From contig CM072810.1 of the NCBI GenBank assembly GCA_037013495.1, positions 84,118,449 through 84,182,448 of the forward strand: 64,000 nt of DNA. The letters are read 5' to 3'. Numbering within the stretch: position 1 is the stretch's first letter; the number at the start of each line of letters is the position of its first letter. The translations under genes were made by a program, and so were the position numbers. The stretch is from Hippophae tibetana (Eukaryota; Streptophyta; Magnoliopsida; Rosales; Elaeagnaceae). Below are positions 47,701 through 59,404 of this stretch, in pieces. The notes beneath the pieces are model-generated. The model worked only from the letters and a program-made list of their open reading frames with translations. It did no database searches and was not told where the DNA came from.

Positions 47701-50700
47701 CAAGAGGAAAAATAAATAAGTGGAAAACAAAGCTTAAACATTTTCTCATGTCAATTTAACAAAAGAAAGTAAGGGGGAAAATATACTCCAAATTTTATAT
47801 CATTATAATTATTATATATTTAAATGGAATTTATTACGTCTTAAAATACCAAATTATCAAACTTTTGAAAATTGGTTCGTTATTTTATATAAGAGATCAA
47901 TAATTCTCATTTTTAACTCATCTATAACATTAATATTCTTAACTTATTTATAAGTTATTATGGTTGTGTTGGAATGCACCGTATTTAAAATTAAATTTTG
48001 TTATCGCTTTCCAACTAAGAATTTAGTTTCCGAACCCGTTCTAAGAGTAAGAAGAAACGAAATATGATGTGAAATATTATGCTCATCCTCTATAGCAACA
48101 TTTCTTGCTACGTCCCAAGAAGTTTAAAAATAATGTCCAAAACCATCTCCAACAATTATCTTTTTCCATTGGGAAGAGAGGTAATGAAATTCGCATTAAT
48201 TTGTGTGGTTTGAGAATTAAGACTTATAAAGGAATGGATAAAATGATAGAGCATGTGGAAAAATAAATAAGTGGAAAACAAAGCTTAAACATTTTCTAAT
48301 GTCAATTTAACTAAAGAATGTAAGGGGGGAAAATTACTCCAAATTTTATATCATTATAATTATTATATATTTAAATGGTATTTAGTACGTGTTAAAATGC
48401 CAAATTATCAAACATTTGGAAATTGGTTAATTATTTTATATAATAGATCAATAATTCTCATTTTTAACTCATTTATAAAATCAATATTCTTAACTTATTT
48501 ATAAGTTATTATGGTTGTGTTGGAATGCAGCGTATTTAAAATTAGATTTGGTTATCGCTTTCCAACTAGAAATTTAGTTTCCGAACCCGTTCTAAGAGTA
48601 AGAAGAAAAAAAATATGATGTGAAATATTATGCTCATCCTCTATAGCAACATTTCTTGCTACGTACCAAGAAATTTAAAAATAATGTCCAAAACCACCTC
48701 CAGCAATCACCTTTTTCCAAATGGAAGAGAGGTAATAAAATTCGCATCAATTTGCTTGCTTTGGGAATTAAGACTTATAAAGGGATGGAAAAAATGATAG
48801 AATATGAGGAAAAATAAATAACTGGAAAACAAAGCTTATACATTTTCTCATGTCAATTTAAAAAAACAAAGGTAGGGGAAAAATTACTCCAAATTTTATA
48901 TCATTATAATTATTATATATTTAAATAGAATTTATTACGTTTTAAAATGCCAAATTATCCAATATTTTTAAATTGGTTCATTATTTTATATAAGAGATCA
49001 CTAATTCTCATTTTTAACTCATTTATAACATCAATATTCTTAACTTATTTATAAGTTATTATGGTTGTGTTGGAATGCACCGTATTTAAAATTAAATTTT
49101 GTTATCGCTTTCCAACTAAGAATTTAGTTTCCGAACCCGTTCTAAGAGTAAGAAGAAACGAAATATGATGTGAAATATTATGCTCATCCTCTATAGCAAC
49201 ATTTCTTGCTACGTACCAAGAAGTTTAAAAATAATGTCCAAAACCATCTCCAACAATTATCTTTTTCCATTGGGAAGAGAGGTAATGAAATTCGCATTAA
49301 TTTGCGTGGTTTGAGAATTAAGACTTATAAAGGAATGGATAAAATGATAGAGCATGTGGAAAAATAAATAAGTGGAAAACAAAGCTTAAACATTTTCTAA
49401 TGTCAATTTAACTAAAGAATGTATGGGGGGAAAATTACTCCAAATTTTATATCATTATAATTATTATATATTTAAATGGTATTTAGTACGTGTTAAAATA
49501 CCAAATTATCAAACATTTGGAAATTGGTTAATTATTTTATATAATAGATCAATAATTCTCATTTTTAACTCATTTATAACATCAATATTCTTAACTTATT
49601 TATAAGTTATTATGGTTGTGTTGGAATGCAGCGTATTTAAAATTAAATTTGGTTATCGCTTTCCAACTAGAAATTTAGTTTCCGAACCCGTTCTAAGAGT
49701 AAGAAGAAAAAAAATATGATGTGAAATATTATGCTCATCCTCTATAGCAACATTTCTTGCTACGTACCAAGAAATTTAAAAATAATGTCCAAAACCACCT
49801 CCAGCAATCACCTTTTTCCAAATGGAAGAGAGGTAATAAAATTCGCATCAATTTCCTTGCTTTGGGAATTAAGACTTATAAAGGGATGGAAAAAATGATA
49901 GAATATGAGGAAAAATAAATAACTGGAAAACAAAGCTTAAACATTTTCTCATGTCAATTTAAAAAAACAAAGGTAGGGGAAAAATTACTCCAAATTTTAT
50001 ATCATTATCATTATTATATATTTAAATAGAATGTATTACGTGTTAAAATGCCAAATTATCCAACATTTGGAAATTGGTTCATTATTTTATATAAGAGATC
50101 AATAATTCTCATTTTTAACTCATTTATAACATCAATATTCTTAACTTATTTATAAGTTATAATGGTTGCGTTGGAATGCACCGTATTGAAATTAAATTTA
50201 GTTATTGCTTTCTACCTAAGAATTTAGTTTCCGAACCCGTTCTAAGAGTAAGAAGAAAAGAAATATGATGTGAAATATTATGCTCATCCTCTATAGCAAA
50301 GTTTCTTGCTACGTACTAAGAAGTTTACAAATAATGTCCAAAACCACTTCCAGCAATCACCTTTTTCCAATGGGAAGAGAGGTAATAAAATTCGCATGAA
50401 TTTGCCTGCTTTACTAATTAAGACTTATAAAGGAATGGAAAAAATGATAGAACAAGAGGAAAAATAAATAAGTGGAAAACAAAGCTTAAACATTTTCTCA
50501 TGTCAATTTAACAAAAGAAAGTAAGGGGGAAAATATACTCCAAATTTTATATCATTATAATTATTATATATTTAAATGGAATTTATTACGTCTTAAAATA
50601 CCAAATTATCAAACTTTTGAAAATTGGTTCGTTATTTTATATAAGAGATCAATAATTCTCATTTTTAACTCATTTATAACATTAATATTCTTAACTTATT

Positions 50701-53700
50701 TATAAGTTATTATGGTTGTGTTGGAATGCACCGTATTTAAAATTAAATTTTGTTATCGCTTTCCAACTAAGAATTTAGTTTCCGAACCCGTTCTAAGAGT
50801 AAGAAGAAACGAAATATGATGTGAAATATTATGCTCATCCTCTATAGCAACATTTCTTGCTACGTACCAAGAAGTTTAAAAATAATGTCCAAAACCATCT
50901 CCAACAATTATCTTTTTCCATTGGGAAGAGAGGTAATGAAATTCGCATTAATTTGTGTGGTTTGAGAATTAAGACTTATAAAGGAATGGATAAAATGATA
51001 GAGCATGTGGAAAAATAAATAAGTGGAAAACAAAGCTTAAACATTTTCTAATGTCAATTTAACTAAAGAATGTAAGGGGGGAAAATTACTCCAAATTTTA
51101 TATCATTATAATTATTATATATTTAAATGGTATTTAGTACGTGTTAAAATGCCAAATTATCAAACATTTGGAAATTGGTTAATTATTTTATATAATAGAT
51201 CAATAATTCTCATTTTTAACTCATTTATAAAATCAATATTCTTAACTTATTTATAAGTTATTATGGTTGTGTTGGAATGCAGCGTATTTAAAATTAGATT
51301 TGGTTATCGCTTTCCAACTAGAAATTTAGTTTCCGAACCCGTTCTAAGAGTAAGAAGAAAAAAAATATGATGTGAAATATTATTCTCATCCTCTATAGCA
51401 ACATTTCTTGCTACGTACCAAGAAATTTAAAAATAATGTCCAAAACCACCTCCAGCAATCACCTTTTTCCAAATGGAAGAGAGGTAATAAAATTCGCATC
51501 AATTTGCTTGCTTTTTGAATTAAGACTTATAAAGGGATGGAAAAAATGATAGAATATGAGGAAAAATAAATAACTGGAAAACAAAGCTTAAACATTTTCT
51601 CATGTCAATTTAAAAAAACAAAGGTAGGGGAAAAATTACTCCAAATTTTATATCATTATCATTATTATATATTTAAATAGAATTTATTACGTGTTAAAAT
51701 GCCAAATTATCCAACATTTGGAAATTGGTTCATTATTTTATATAAGAGATCAATCATTCTCATTTTTAACTCATTTATAACATCAATATTCTTAACTTAT
51801 TTATAAGTTATAATGGTTGCGTTGGAATGCACCGTATTGAAATTAAATTTAGTTATTGCTTTCTACCTAAGAATTTAGTTTCCGAACCCGTTCTAAGAGT
51901 AAGAAGAAAAGAAATATGATGTGAAATATTATGCTCATCCTCTATAGCAAAGTTTCTTGCTACGTACTAAGAAGTTTACAAATAATGTCCAAAACCACCT
52001 CCAGCAATCACCTTTTTCCAATGGGAAGAGAGGTAATAAAATTCGCATGAATTTGCCTGCTTTACTAATTAAGACTTATAAAGGAATGGAAAAAATGATA
52101 GAACAAGAGGAAAAATAAATAAGTGGAAAACAAAGCTTAAACATTTTCTCATGTCAATTTAACAAAAGAAAGTAAGGGGGAAAATATACTCCAAATTTTA
52201 TATCATTATAATTATTATATATTTAAATGGAATTTATTACGTCATAAAATACCAAATTATCAAACTTTTGAAGATTGGTTCGTTATTTTATATAAGAGAT
52301 CAATAATTCTCATTTTTAACTCATTTATAACATTAATATTCTTAACTTATTTATAAGTTATTATGATTGTGTTGGAATGCACCGTATTTAAAATTAAATT
52401 TTGTTATCGCTTTCCAACTAAGAATTTAGTTTCCGAACCCGTTCTAAGAGTAAGAAGAAACGAAATATGATGTGAAATATTATGCTCATCCTCTATAGCA
52501 ACATTTCTTGCTACGTACCAAGAAGTTTAAAAATAATGTCCAAAACCATCTCCAACAATTATCTTTTTCCATTGGGAAGAGAGGTAATGAAATTCGCATT
52601 AATTTGTGTGGTTTGAGAATTAAGACTTATAAAGGAATGGATAAAATGATAGAGCATGTGGAAAAATAAATAAGTGGAAAACAAAGCTTAAACATTTTCT
52701 AATGTCAATTTAACTAAAGAATGTAAGGGGGGAAAATTACTCCAAATTTTATATCATTATAATTATTATATATTTAAATGGTATTTAGTACGTGTTAAAA
52801 TGCCAAATTATCAAACATTTGGAAATTGGTTAATTATTTTATATAATAGATCAATAATTCTCATTTTTAACTCATTTATAAAATCAATATTCTTAACTTA
52901 TTTATAAGTTATTATGGTTGTGTTGGAATGCAGCGTATTTAAAATTAGATTTGGTTATCGCTTTCCAACTAGAAATTTAGTTTCCGAACCCGTTCTAAGA
53001 GTAAGAAGAAAAAAAATATGATGTGAAATATTATTCTCATCCTCTATAGCAACATTTCTTGCTACGTACCAAGAAATTTAAAAATAATGTCCAAAACCAC
53101 CTCCAGCAATCACCTTTTTCCAAATGGAAGAGAGGTAATAAAATTCGCATCAATTTGCTTGCTTTGGGAATTAAGACTTATAAAGGGATGGAAAAAATGA
53201 TAGAATATGAGGAAAAATAAATAACTGGAAAACAAAGCTTAAACATTTTCTCATGTCAATTTAAAAAAACAAAGGTAGGGGAAAAATTACTCCAAATTTT
53301 ATATCATTATCATTATTATATATTTAAATAGAATTTATTACGTGTTAAAATGCCAAATTATCCAACATTTGGAAATTGGTTCATTATTTTATATAAGAGA
53401 TCAATAATTCTCATTTTTAACTCATTTATAACATCAATATTCTTAACTTATTTATAAGTTATAATGGTTGCGTTGGAATGCACCGTATTGAAATTAAATT
53501 TAGTTATTGCATTCTACCTAAGAATTTAGTTTCCGAACCCGTTCTAAGAGTAAGAAGAAAAGAAATATGATGTGAAATATTATGCTCATCCTCTATAGCA
53601 AAGTTTCTTGCTACGTACTAAGAAGTTTACAAATAATGTCCAAAACCACCTCCAGCAATCACCTTTTTCCAATGGGAAGAGAGGTAATAAAATTCGCATG

Positions 53701-56000
53701 AATTTGCCTGCTTTACTAATGAAGACTTATAAAGGAATGGAAAAAATGATAGAACATGAGGAAAAATAAATAAGTGGAAAACAAAGCTTAACCATTTTCT
53801 CATAACAATTTAAAAAAAGAAAGGTAGGGGAAAAATTACTCCAAATTTTATATCATTATAATTATTATATATTTAAATAGAATTTATTACGTGTTAAAAT
53901 GCCAAATTATCCAATATTTTTAAATTGGTTCATTATTTTATATAAGAGATCACTAATTCTCATTTTTAACTCATTTATAACATCAATATTCTTAACTTAT
54001 TTATAAGTTATTATGGTTGTGTTGGAATGCACCGTATTTAAAATTAAATTTGGTTATCGCTTTCCAACTAAGAATTTAGTTTCCGAACCCGTTCTAAGAG
54101 TAAGAAGAAACGAAATATGATGTGAAATATTATGCTCATCCTCTATAGCAACATTTCTTGCTACGTACCAAGAAGTTTAAAAATAATGTCCAAAACCATC
54201 TCCAACAATTATCTTTTTCCATTGGGAAGAGAGGTAATGAAATTCGCATTAATTTGCGTGGTTTGAGAATTAAGACTTATAAAGGAATGGATAAAATGAT
54301 AGAGCATGTGGAAAAATAAATAAGTGGAAAACAAAGCTTAAACATTTTCTAATGTCAATTTAACTAAAGAATGTAAGGGGGGAAAATTACTCCAAATTTT
54401 ATATCATTATAATTATTATATATTTAAATGGTATTTAGTACGTGTTAAAATACCAAATTATCAAACATTTGGAAATTGGTTAATTATTTTATATAATAGA
54501 TCAATAATTCTCATTTTTAACTCATTTATAACATCAATATTCTTAACTTATTTATAAGTTATTATGGTTGTGTTGGAATGCAGCGTATTTAAAATTAAAT
54601 TTGGTTATCGCTTTCCAACTAGAAATTTAGGTTCCGAACCCGTTCTAAGAGTAAGAAGAAAAAAAATATGATGTGAAATATTATGCTCATCCTCTATAGC
54701 AACATTTCTTGCTACGTACCAAGAAATTTAAAAATAATGTCCAAAACCACCTCCAGCAATCACCTTTTTCCAAATGGAAGAGAGGTAATAAAATTCGCAT
54801 CAATTTGCTTGCTTTGGGAATTAAGACTTATAAAGGGATGGAAAAAATGATAGAATATGAGGAAAAATAAATAACTGGAAAACAAAGCTTAAACATTTTC
54901 TCATGTCAATTTAAAAAAACAAAGGTAGGGGAAAAATTACTCCAAATTTTATATCATTATCATTATTATATATTTAAATAGAATGTATTACGTGTTAAAA
55001 TGCCAAATTATCCAACATTTGGAAATTGGTTCATTATTTTATATAAGAGATCAATAATTCTCATTTTTAACTCATTTATAACATCAATATTCTTAACTTA
55101 TTTATAAGTTATAATGGTTGCGTTGGAATGCACCGTATTGAAATTAAATTTAGTTATTACTTTCTACCTAAGAATTTAGTTTCCGAACCCGTTCTAAGAG
55201 TAAGAAGAAAAGAAATATGATGTGAAATATTATGCTCATCCTCTATAGCAAAGTTTCTTGCTACGTACTAAGAAGTTTACAAATAATGTCCAAAACCACC
55301 TCCAGCAATCACCTTTTTCCAATGGGAAGAGAGGTAATAAAATTCGCATGAATTTGCCTGCTTTACTAATTAAGACTTATAAAGGAATGGAAAAAATGAT
55401 AGAACATGAGGAAAAATAAATAAGTGGAAAACAAAGCTTAACCATTTTCTCATGACAATTTAAAAAAAGAAAGGTAGGGGAAAAATTACTCCAAATTTTA
55501 TATCATTATAATTATTATATATTTAAATAGAATTTATTACGTGTTAAAATGCCAAATTATCCAATATTTTTAAATTGTTTCATTATTTTATATAAGAGTT
55601 CACTAATTCTCATTTTTAACTCATTTATAATATCAATATTCTTAACTTATTTATAAGTTATTATGGTTGTGTTGGAATGTACCGTATTTAAAATTAAATT
55701 TTGTTATCGCTTTCCAACTAAGAATTTAGTTTCCGAACCCGTTCTAAGAGTAAGAAGAAACGAAATATGATGTGAAATATTATGCTCATCCTCTATAGCA
55801 ACATTTCTTGCTACGTACCAAGAAGTTTAAAAATAATGTCCAAAACCACCTCCACCAATCACCTTTTTCCAAATGGAAGAGAGGTAATAAAATTCGCATG
55901 AATTTGCCTACTTTGGGAATTAAGACTTATAAGGGAATGGAAAAAATGATAGAACATGAGGAAAAATAAATAAGTGGAAAACAAAGCTTAAACATTTTCT
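32800..56000 (+). repeat. complex higher-order structure (blocks at 1,650, 4,950 and 5,500 bp)
   Basis: Shared private variants show large-block duplication. AACACTTGGA at about 38510 and 43460 are 4,950 bases apart. The AGCTTAAACATTTTCTCATG context at 41641-41700 matches 47141-47200 at exactly 5,500. The AACTAAAGAATGTATGGGG monomer begins its frame at 35122, 39522, 44472 (broken by GGGGTGA) and 49423. From about 49400 to 54400 a three-monomer pattern repeats every 1,650 bases. The blocks overlap in a way that implies successive duplications with different breakpoints. Confidence 0.85.
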
Positions 56001-57311
56001 CATGTCAATTTAAAAAAAGAAAGGTAGGGGAAAAATTACTCCAAATTTTATATCATTATAATTATTATATATTTAAATAGAATTTATTACGTGTTAAAAT
56101 GCCAAATTATCAAACCTTTGAAGATTGGTTCGTAATTTTATATAAGAGATCAATAATTCTCATTTTTAACTCATTTATAACATCAATATTCTTAACTTAT
56201 TTATAAATTATTAAAGTTGTGTTGGAATCCACCGTATTTAAAAGTAAATTTGGTTATCGCTTTCCAACTAAGAATTTAGTATCCGAACCCATTCTAAGAG
56301 TAAGAAGAAGAGAAATATGATGTGAAATATTATGCCCATCCTCTATAGCAACATTTCTTGTTACGTACCAAGAAGTTTAAAAATAATGTCCAAAACCACC
56401 TCCCGCAATCACCTTTTTCCAAATGGAAGAGAGGTAATAAAATTCGCATGAATTTGCCTGCTTTGGGAATTAAGACTTATAAGGGAATGGAAAAAATGAT
56501 AGAACATGAGGAAAAATAAATAAGTAGAAAACAAAGCTTAAACATTTTCTAATGTCAATTTAACTAAAGAATGTAAGAGGGAAAAATTACTGCAAATTTT
56601 ATATTATTATAATTATTATATATTTAAATGGTATTTAGTACGTGTTAAAATGCCAAATTCTCAAACCTTTGAAATTTTGATAATTATTTTATATAAGAGA
56701 TCAATAATTCTTATTTTTAATTCATTTATGAAATCAATATTCTTAACTTATTTATAAGTTATAATGGTTGCGTTGGAATGCACCGTATTGAAATTAAATT
56801 TAGTTATTACTTTCTACCTAAGAATTTAGTTTCCGAACCCGTTCTAAGAGTAAGAAGAAAAGAAATATGATGTGAAATATTATGCTCATCCTCTATAGCA
56901 AAGTTTCTTGCTACGTAGTAAGAAGTTTACAAATAATGTCCAAAACCACCTCCAGCAATCACCTTTTTCCAATGGGAAGAGAGGTAATAAAATTCGCATG
57001 AATTTGCTTGCTTTACTAATTAAGACTTATAAAGGAATGGAAAAAATGATAGAACATGAGGAAAAATAAATAAGTGGAAAACAAAGCTTAACCATTTTCT
57101 CATGTCAATTTAAAAAAAGAAAGGTAGGGGAAAAATTACTCCAAATTTTAGATCATTATAATTATTATATATTTAAATAGAATTTATTACGTGTTAAAAT
57201 GCCAAATTATCAAACATTTGGAAATTGGTTCTTATTTTATATAAGAGATCAATAATTCTCATTTTTAACTCATTTATGACATCAATATTCTTAACTTATT
57301 TATAAGTTATT

Positions 57312-57503
57312 ATGGATGTGTTGGAATGCACCGTATTTGAAATTAAATTTGGTTATCGCTTTCCACCAAAGAATTTAGTTTCCGAACCCGTTCTAAGAGT
57401 AAGAAGAAAAAAATATGATATGAAATATTATGCTCATCCTCTATGGAAACATTTCTTGCTATGTACCAAGAAGTTTACAAATAATGTCCAAAACCACCTC
57501 TAG
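57312..57503 (+). other. satellite-borne 63-codon frame (TGG variant)
   Basis: One monomer class keeps an open frame beginning MDVLECTVFEIKFGYRF and containing AHPLWKHFLLCTKKF, because it reads TATGGAAAC where most monomers read TATAGCAAC (stop). The same frame recurs identically at 61936-62127. Similar monomers near 28170 and 30930 are broken by an extra A. I see no family match and no evidence of expression, so it is not called a gene. Confidence 0.4.
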
Positions 57504-57524
57504 CAATTATCTTTTCCCATTGGG

Positions 57525-57529
57525 AAGAG
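57525..57529 (+). other. target-site duplication, left (AAGAG)
   Basis: AAGAG before LTR copy 4, repeated at 59400-59404. Uninterrupted monomers read TTGGGAAGAGAGGTAATA here. Confidence 0.95.
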
Positions 57530-57825
57530 TGATGAGTGCTCAAAAAGCACTAAAATAACCATGATTTTATGCACATTAATTGATTAAAAATATATATATT
57601 TATATGTTTTATCATATATTTATATAAATTTGTCTTTTTCGGAATCACGGGTATTTTTATTGTTTTTCAGGTATTTTGGCTTAAAAACGCAACTTAAAAA
57701 CTCAAATAGGAATATTGGAAGCAATACATCACAAATATATTAATAAATAAATGCGGAAAGGTCGACAAATATGGAAAAATTGGACAAAATGGGTCAAAAA
57801 GGTCAAAAACGTCAAAAAGGAGAAA

Positions 57826-58020
57826 AACGCGCCGCCGCGCCGCCCGGCCGCCGCGCCCCACAGCCCAGCTCCGCCCCAAGCAGCAGCGCACGGCACTGTT
57901 CATCTGCGCGTACTGTTCATCCGCGCGCACTGTTCATCCGCGGTACTGTGCAGACTCTGTACTGTGCAGCCGCGGTACTGTTCATACCCGGTACTGTGCA
58001 GCCGCCCCCCGTCATGCTGA
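57826..58020 (+). other. CpG-rich U3 island of LTR copy 4
   Basis: GC-rich block with CCGCGCCGCCCGG-like runs, followed by the 16-bp minisatellite. Frames through it on either strand (57751-58020, 57771-58049, 57930-57694) are composition artefacts. Confidence 0.7.
57895..58006 (+). repeat. 16-bp minisatellite in U3 of LTR copy 4
   Basis: Seven units of about 16 bases beginning ACTGTTCAT or ACTGTGCAG and ending in CCGCG-type sequence (112 bases in all). Copy 3 has a single such unit (about 16856). Confidence 0.85.
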
Positions 58021-58038
58021 CGTCATCAAATGACGTCA
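58018..58038 (+). promoter_or_regulatory. paired TGACGTCA boxes, LTR copy 4
   Basis: Perfect palindromes at 58018-58025 and 58031-58038, 13 bp apart start to start, about 70-90 bases upstream of the TATA box. Likely bZIP/TGA-factor sites driving the LTR promoter (inferred). Confidence 0.6.
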
Positions 58039-58107
58039 GCAATCAATAATCCACGTTTTTACATTTTTTTAACATTTTTTTCTCTACTTTTTCTCTCCAT
58101 CCTCACC

Positions 58108-58115
58108 TATAAATA
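58108..58115 (+). promoter_or_regulatory. TATA box of LTR copy 4
   Basis: TATAAATA followed by CCCCCC and the CT-rich leader CTTCCCTTCACTTC, as in the other copies. Transcription would start roughly 30 bases downstream. Confidence 0.75.
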
Positions 58116-58244
58116 CCCCCCTTCCCTTCACTTCAAAACACACCTTCAAAACACACTTCTCTCTTATTTCTTTCTCTCTTTTCTTAGATTTTTAGGTTTT
58201 TTTTAGTTTTTCTTAGTTTTTAGTTAATTTCTTTTAGTTTTAGA

Positions 58245-58267
58245 GTTCTTCCCTTTTTGGGAAGAAC
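58245..58267 (+). other. stem-loop upstream of poly(A) signal, LTR copy 4
   Basis: GTTCTTCCC, TTTTT loop, GGGAAGAAC: a perfect 9-bp stem, 37 bases before AATAAA. Confidence 0.65.
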
Positions 58268-58303
58268 TAGTTATGTTTTTGTAATATTTTAGCTTTTTGA
58301 TTC

Positions 58304-58309
58304 AATAAA
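58304..58309 (+). terminator. AATAAA poly(A) signal, LTR copy 4
   Basis: AATAAA in the context TTGATTCAATAAATGGGAG, shared with copies 1 and 2. Confidence 0.6.
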
Positions 58310-58856
58310 TGGGAGTGCAAATTCTGCTTGGAGTTTTTCCAGCAACGGGAATAGCGTCGAAGTTCTGTAAGGATTTTATTTTCTTTACAATTATTTTTAT
58401 GCTTTATTCTTACATGTTATATTTAATTTGTCTGTGGTTAAATTTAACTGTGCTGGCTATTTAGTAAACATGATGTAATAATAACGTTGTTATGCTTGCG
58501 AAATATTAAATAGGTAAAAATCTCTAAAATGAATTGATTTTATTTTTATTCATGATTTTATATTAAGAATGTTAGAGAGAAATATATTATTTTTCATTAC
58601 AAACTTAAACCTGAAAATTAGATTTTAAGGTTTAGTTATCCGGTCTGATTTAGAGTAGTGCTCTTTTATTTGATGGTACAATCGCCCGGTAGTTAGAGTG
58701 AAGCTCTATTTCAAAATTTTTTATAAGAATTATTATCTGAAAATGTATTGACAACATGTTTTCGGTAGTGGTTTTAAAACTTGAAAGTTAGTACTCGGAT
58801 AACTAAATTCTTGGGTTTAATTTGGACACCTTGAATAAAGTTTAAACTGTCTAACC

Positions 58857-59002
58857 CCACCAAAGGTGGCATTTAAATGGTTCATTTTCAATCTCTTAGA
58901 AAAAGGAATTAATTTAATTAAGCAAATTAGTTATCAACCCCACCCATAGGTGTTAATTGATTTGTTTAGTTAACAAAGAATATCTAACCCCACCAAAGGT
59001 GG
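58857..59002 (+). other. recurrent CCACC-AAA-GGTGG mini-hairpins in LTR 3' region
   Basis: CCACC, AAA, GGTGG at 58857-58869 and again at 58990-59002, with a related CCCCACCCATAGGTG between them. The same trio is in copy 2 and copy 3; copy 1 has degraded forms. It could be transcript secondary structure; function unknown. Confidence 0.5.
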
Positions 59003-59399
59003 TATTCATACAAAAAAGGGAGAATCAATAAATATCAATTCATATCCTTAATAACCTAGATAATATGAGCAAGCATAATTAACTTAGTTATTATATCCAT
59101 AAATACTCCGCCATTATAAATGATAAAATTTGCATAAATGTTTATTGAATCTATGTTTAATTTTATGTAATTAGATTAAAAACACAAAACCCCAAAATAT
59201 CGTGACAGGATGTTTAGGATTTAATTTCGTTTTTAAAAGTTTGAATAATAAATTAAAAACCACACACATTCCTTCCTTAGATCGACCTTGGGAGTATACT
59301 TATCATTTTCTACGAAATGATTCGTGCACTTGCGAGAGTTTTATAAATATTAAAACCAAAGTATTTGCGAAGATCGGCGATGCCGGTTTTCGTTCATCA

Positions 59400-59404
59400 A
59401 AGAG
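59400..59404 (+). other. target-site duplication, right (AAGAG)
   Basis: AAGAG directly after the LTR, followed by AGGTAATAAAATTCG, the expected continuation of the satellite monomer. Confidence 0.95.

Larger units (their letters stand above)
19660..57529 (+). repeat. 550-bp satellite array, left part (about 69 monomers by span)
   Basis: Head-to-tail monomers, all in the same orientation. The phrase GAGGAAAAATAAATAAGTGG recurs every 548-551 bases. Each monomer typically carries AAAGCTTAA (a single HindIII site), CAAATTTTATATCATTATAA, CTCATTTTTAACTCATTTAT, TCCGAACCCGTTCTAAGAGT, GTCCAAAACCACCTCCAGCA and GACTTATAAAGG. The first monomers (19660 to about 22000) diverge most; those inside the array are close to identical in blocks. 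Diagnostic variants (AACTGG versus AGTGG; TTTACTAATT versus TTTGGGAATT; AACTAAAGAATG versus AAAAAAAGAAAGG) define monomer types. Short frames recur in register, including identical 60-codon frames at 35122, 39522 and 49423, but these are repeat-borne. Confidence 0.97.
57530..59399 (+). mobile_element. LTR copy 4, solo LTR of 1,870 bp, inserted in the satellite
   Basis: Complete LTR from TGATGAGTGCTC to CGTTCATCA with TG...CA ends and a perfect 5-bp duplication, and no internal region. The satellite monomer resumes in phase after it. All promoter features look intact: two TGACGTCA boxes, TATAAATA, perfect stem-loop, AATAAA. This fits the youngest of the four copies. The U3 island carries a seven-unit 16-bp minisatellite not expanded in the other copies. 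The frame at 59202-59492 only fuses LTR 3' sequence to satellite and is not a gene. Confidence 0.97.

Noticed and set aside
57530-59399. DNA transposon with TGATGA/TCATCA inverted ends
   Set aside because: The short inverted ends, 5-bp duplication, internal TATA box, AATAAA, and a relative (copy 1) next to a polypurine tract all fit an LTR better.
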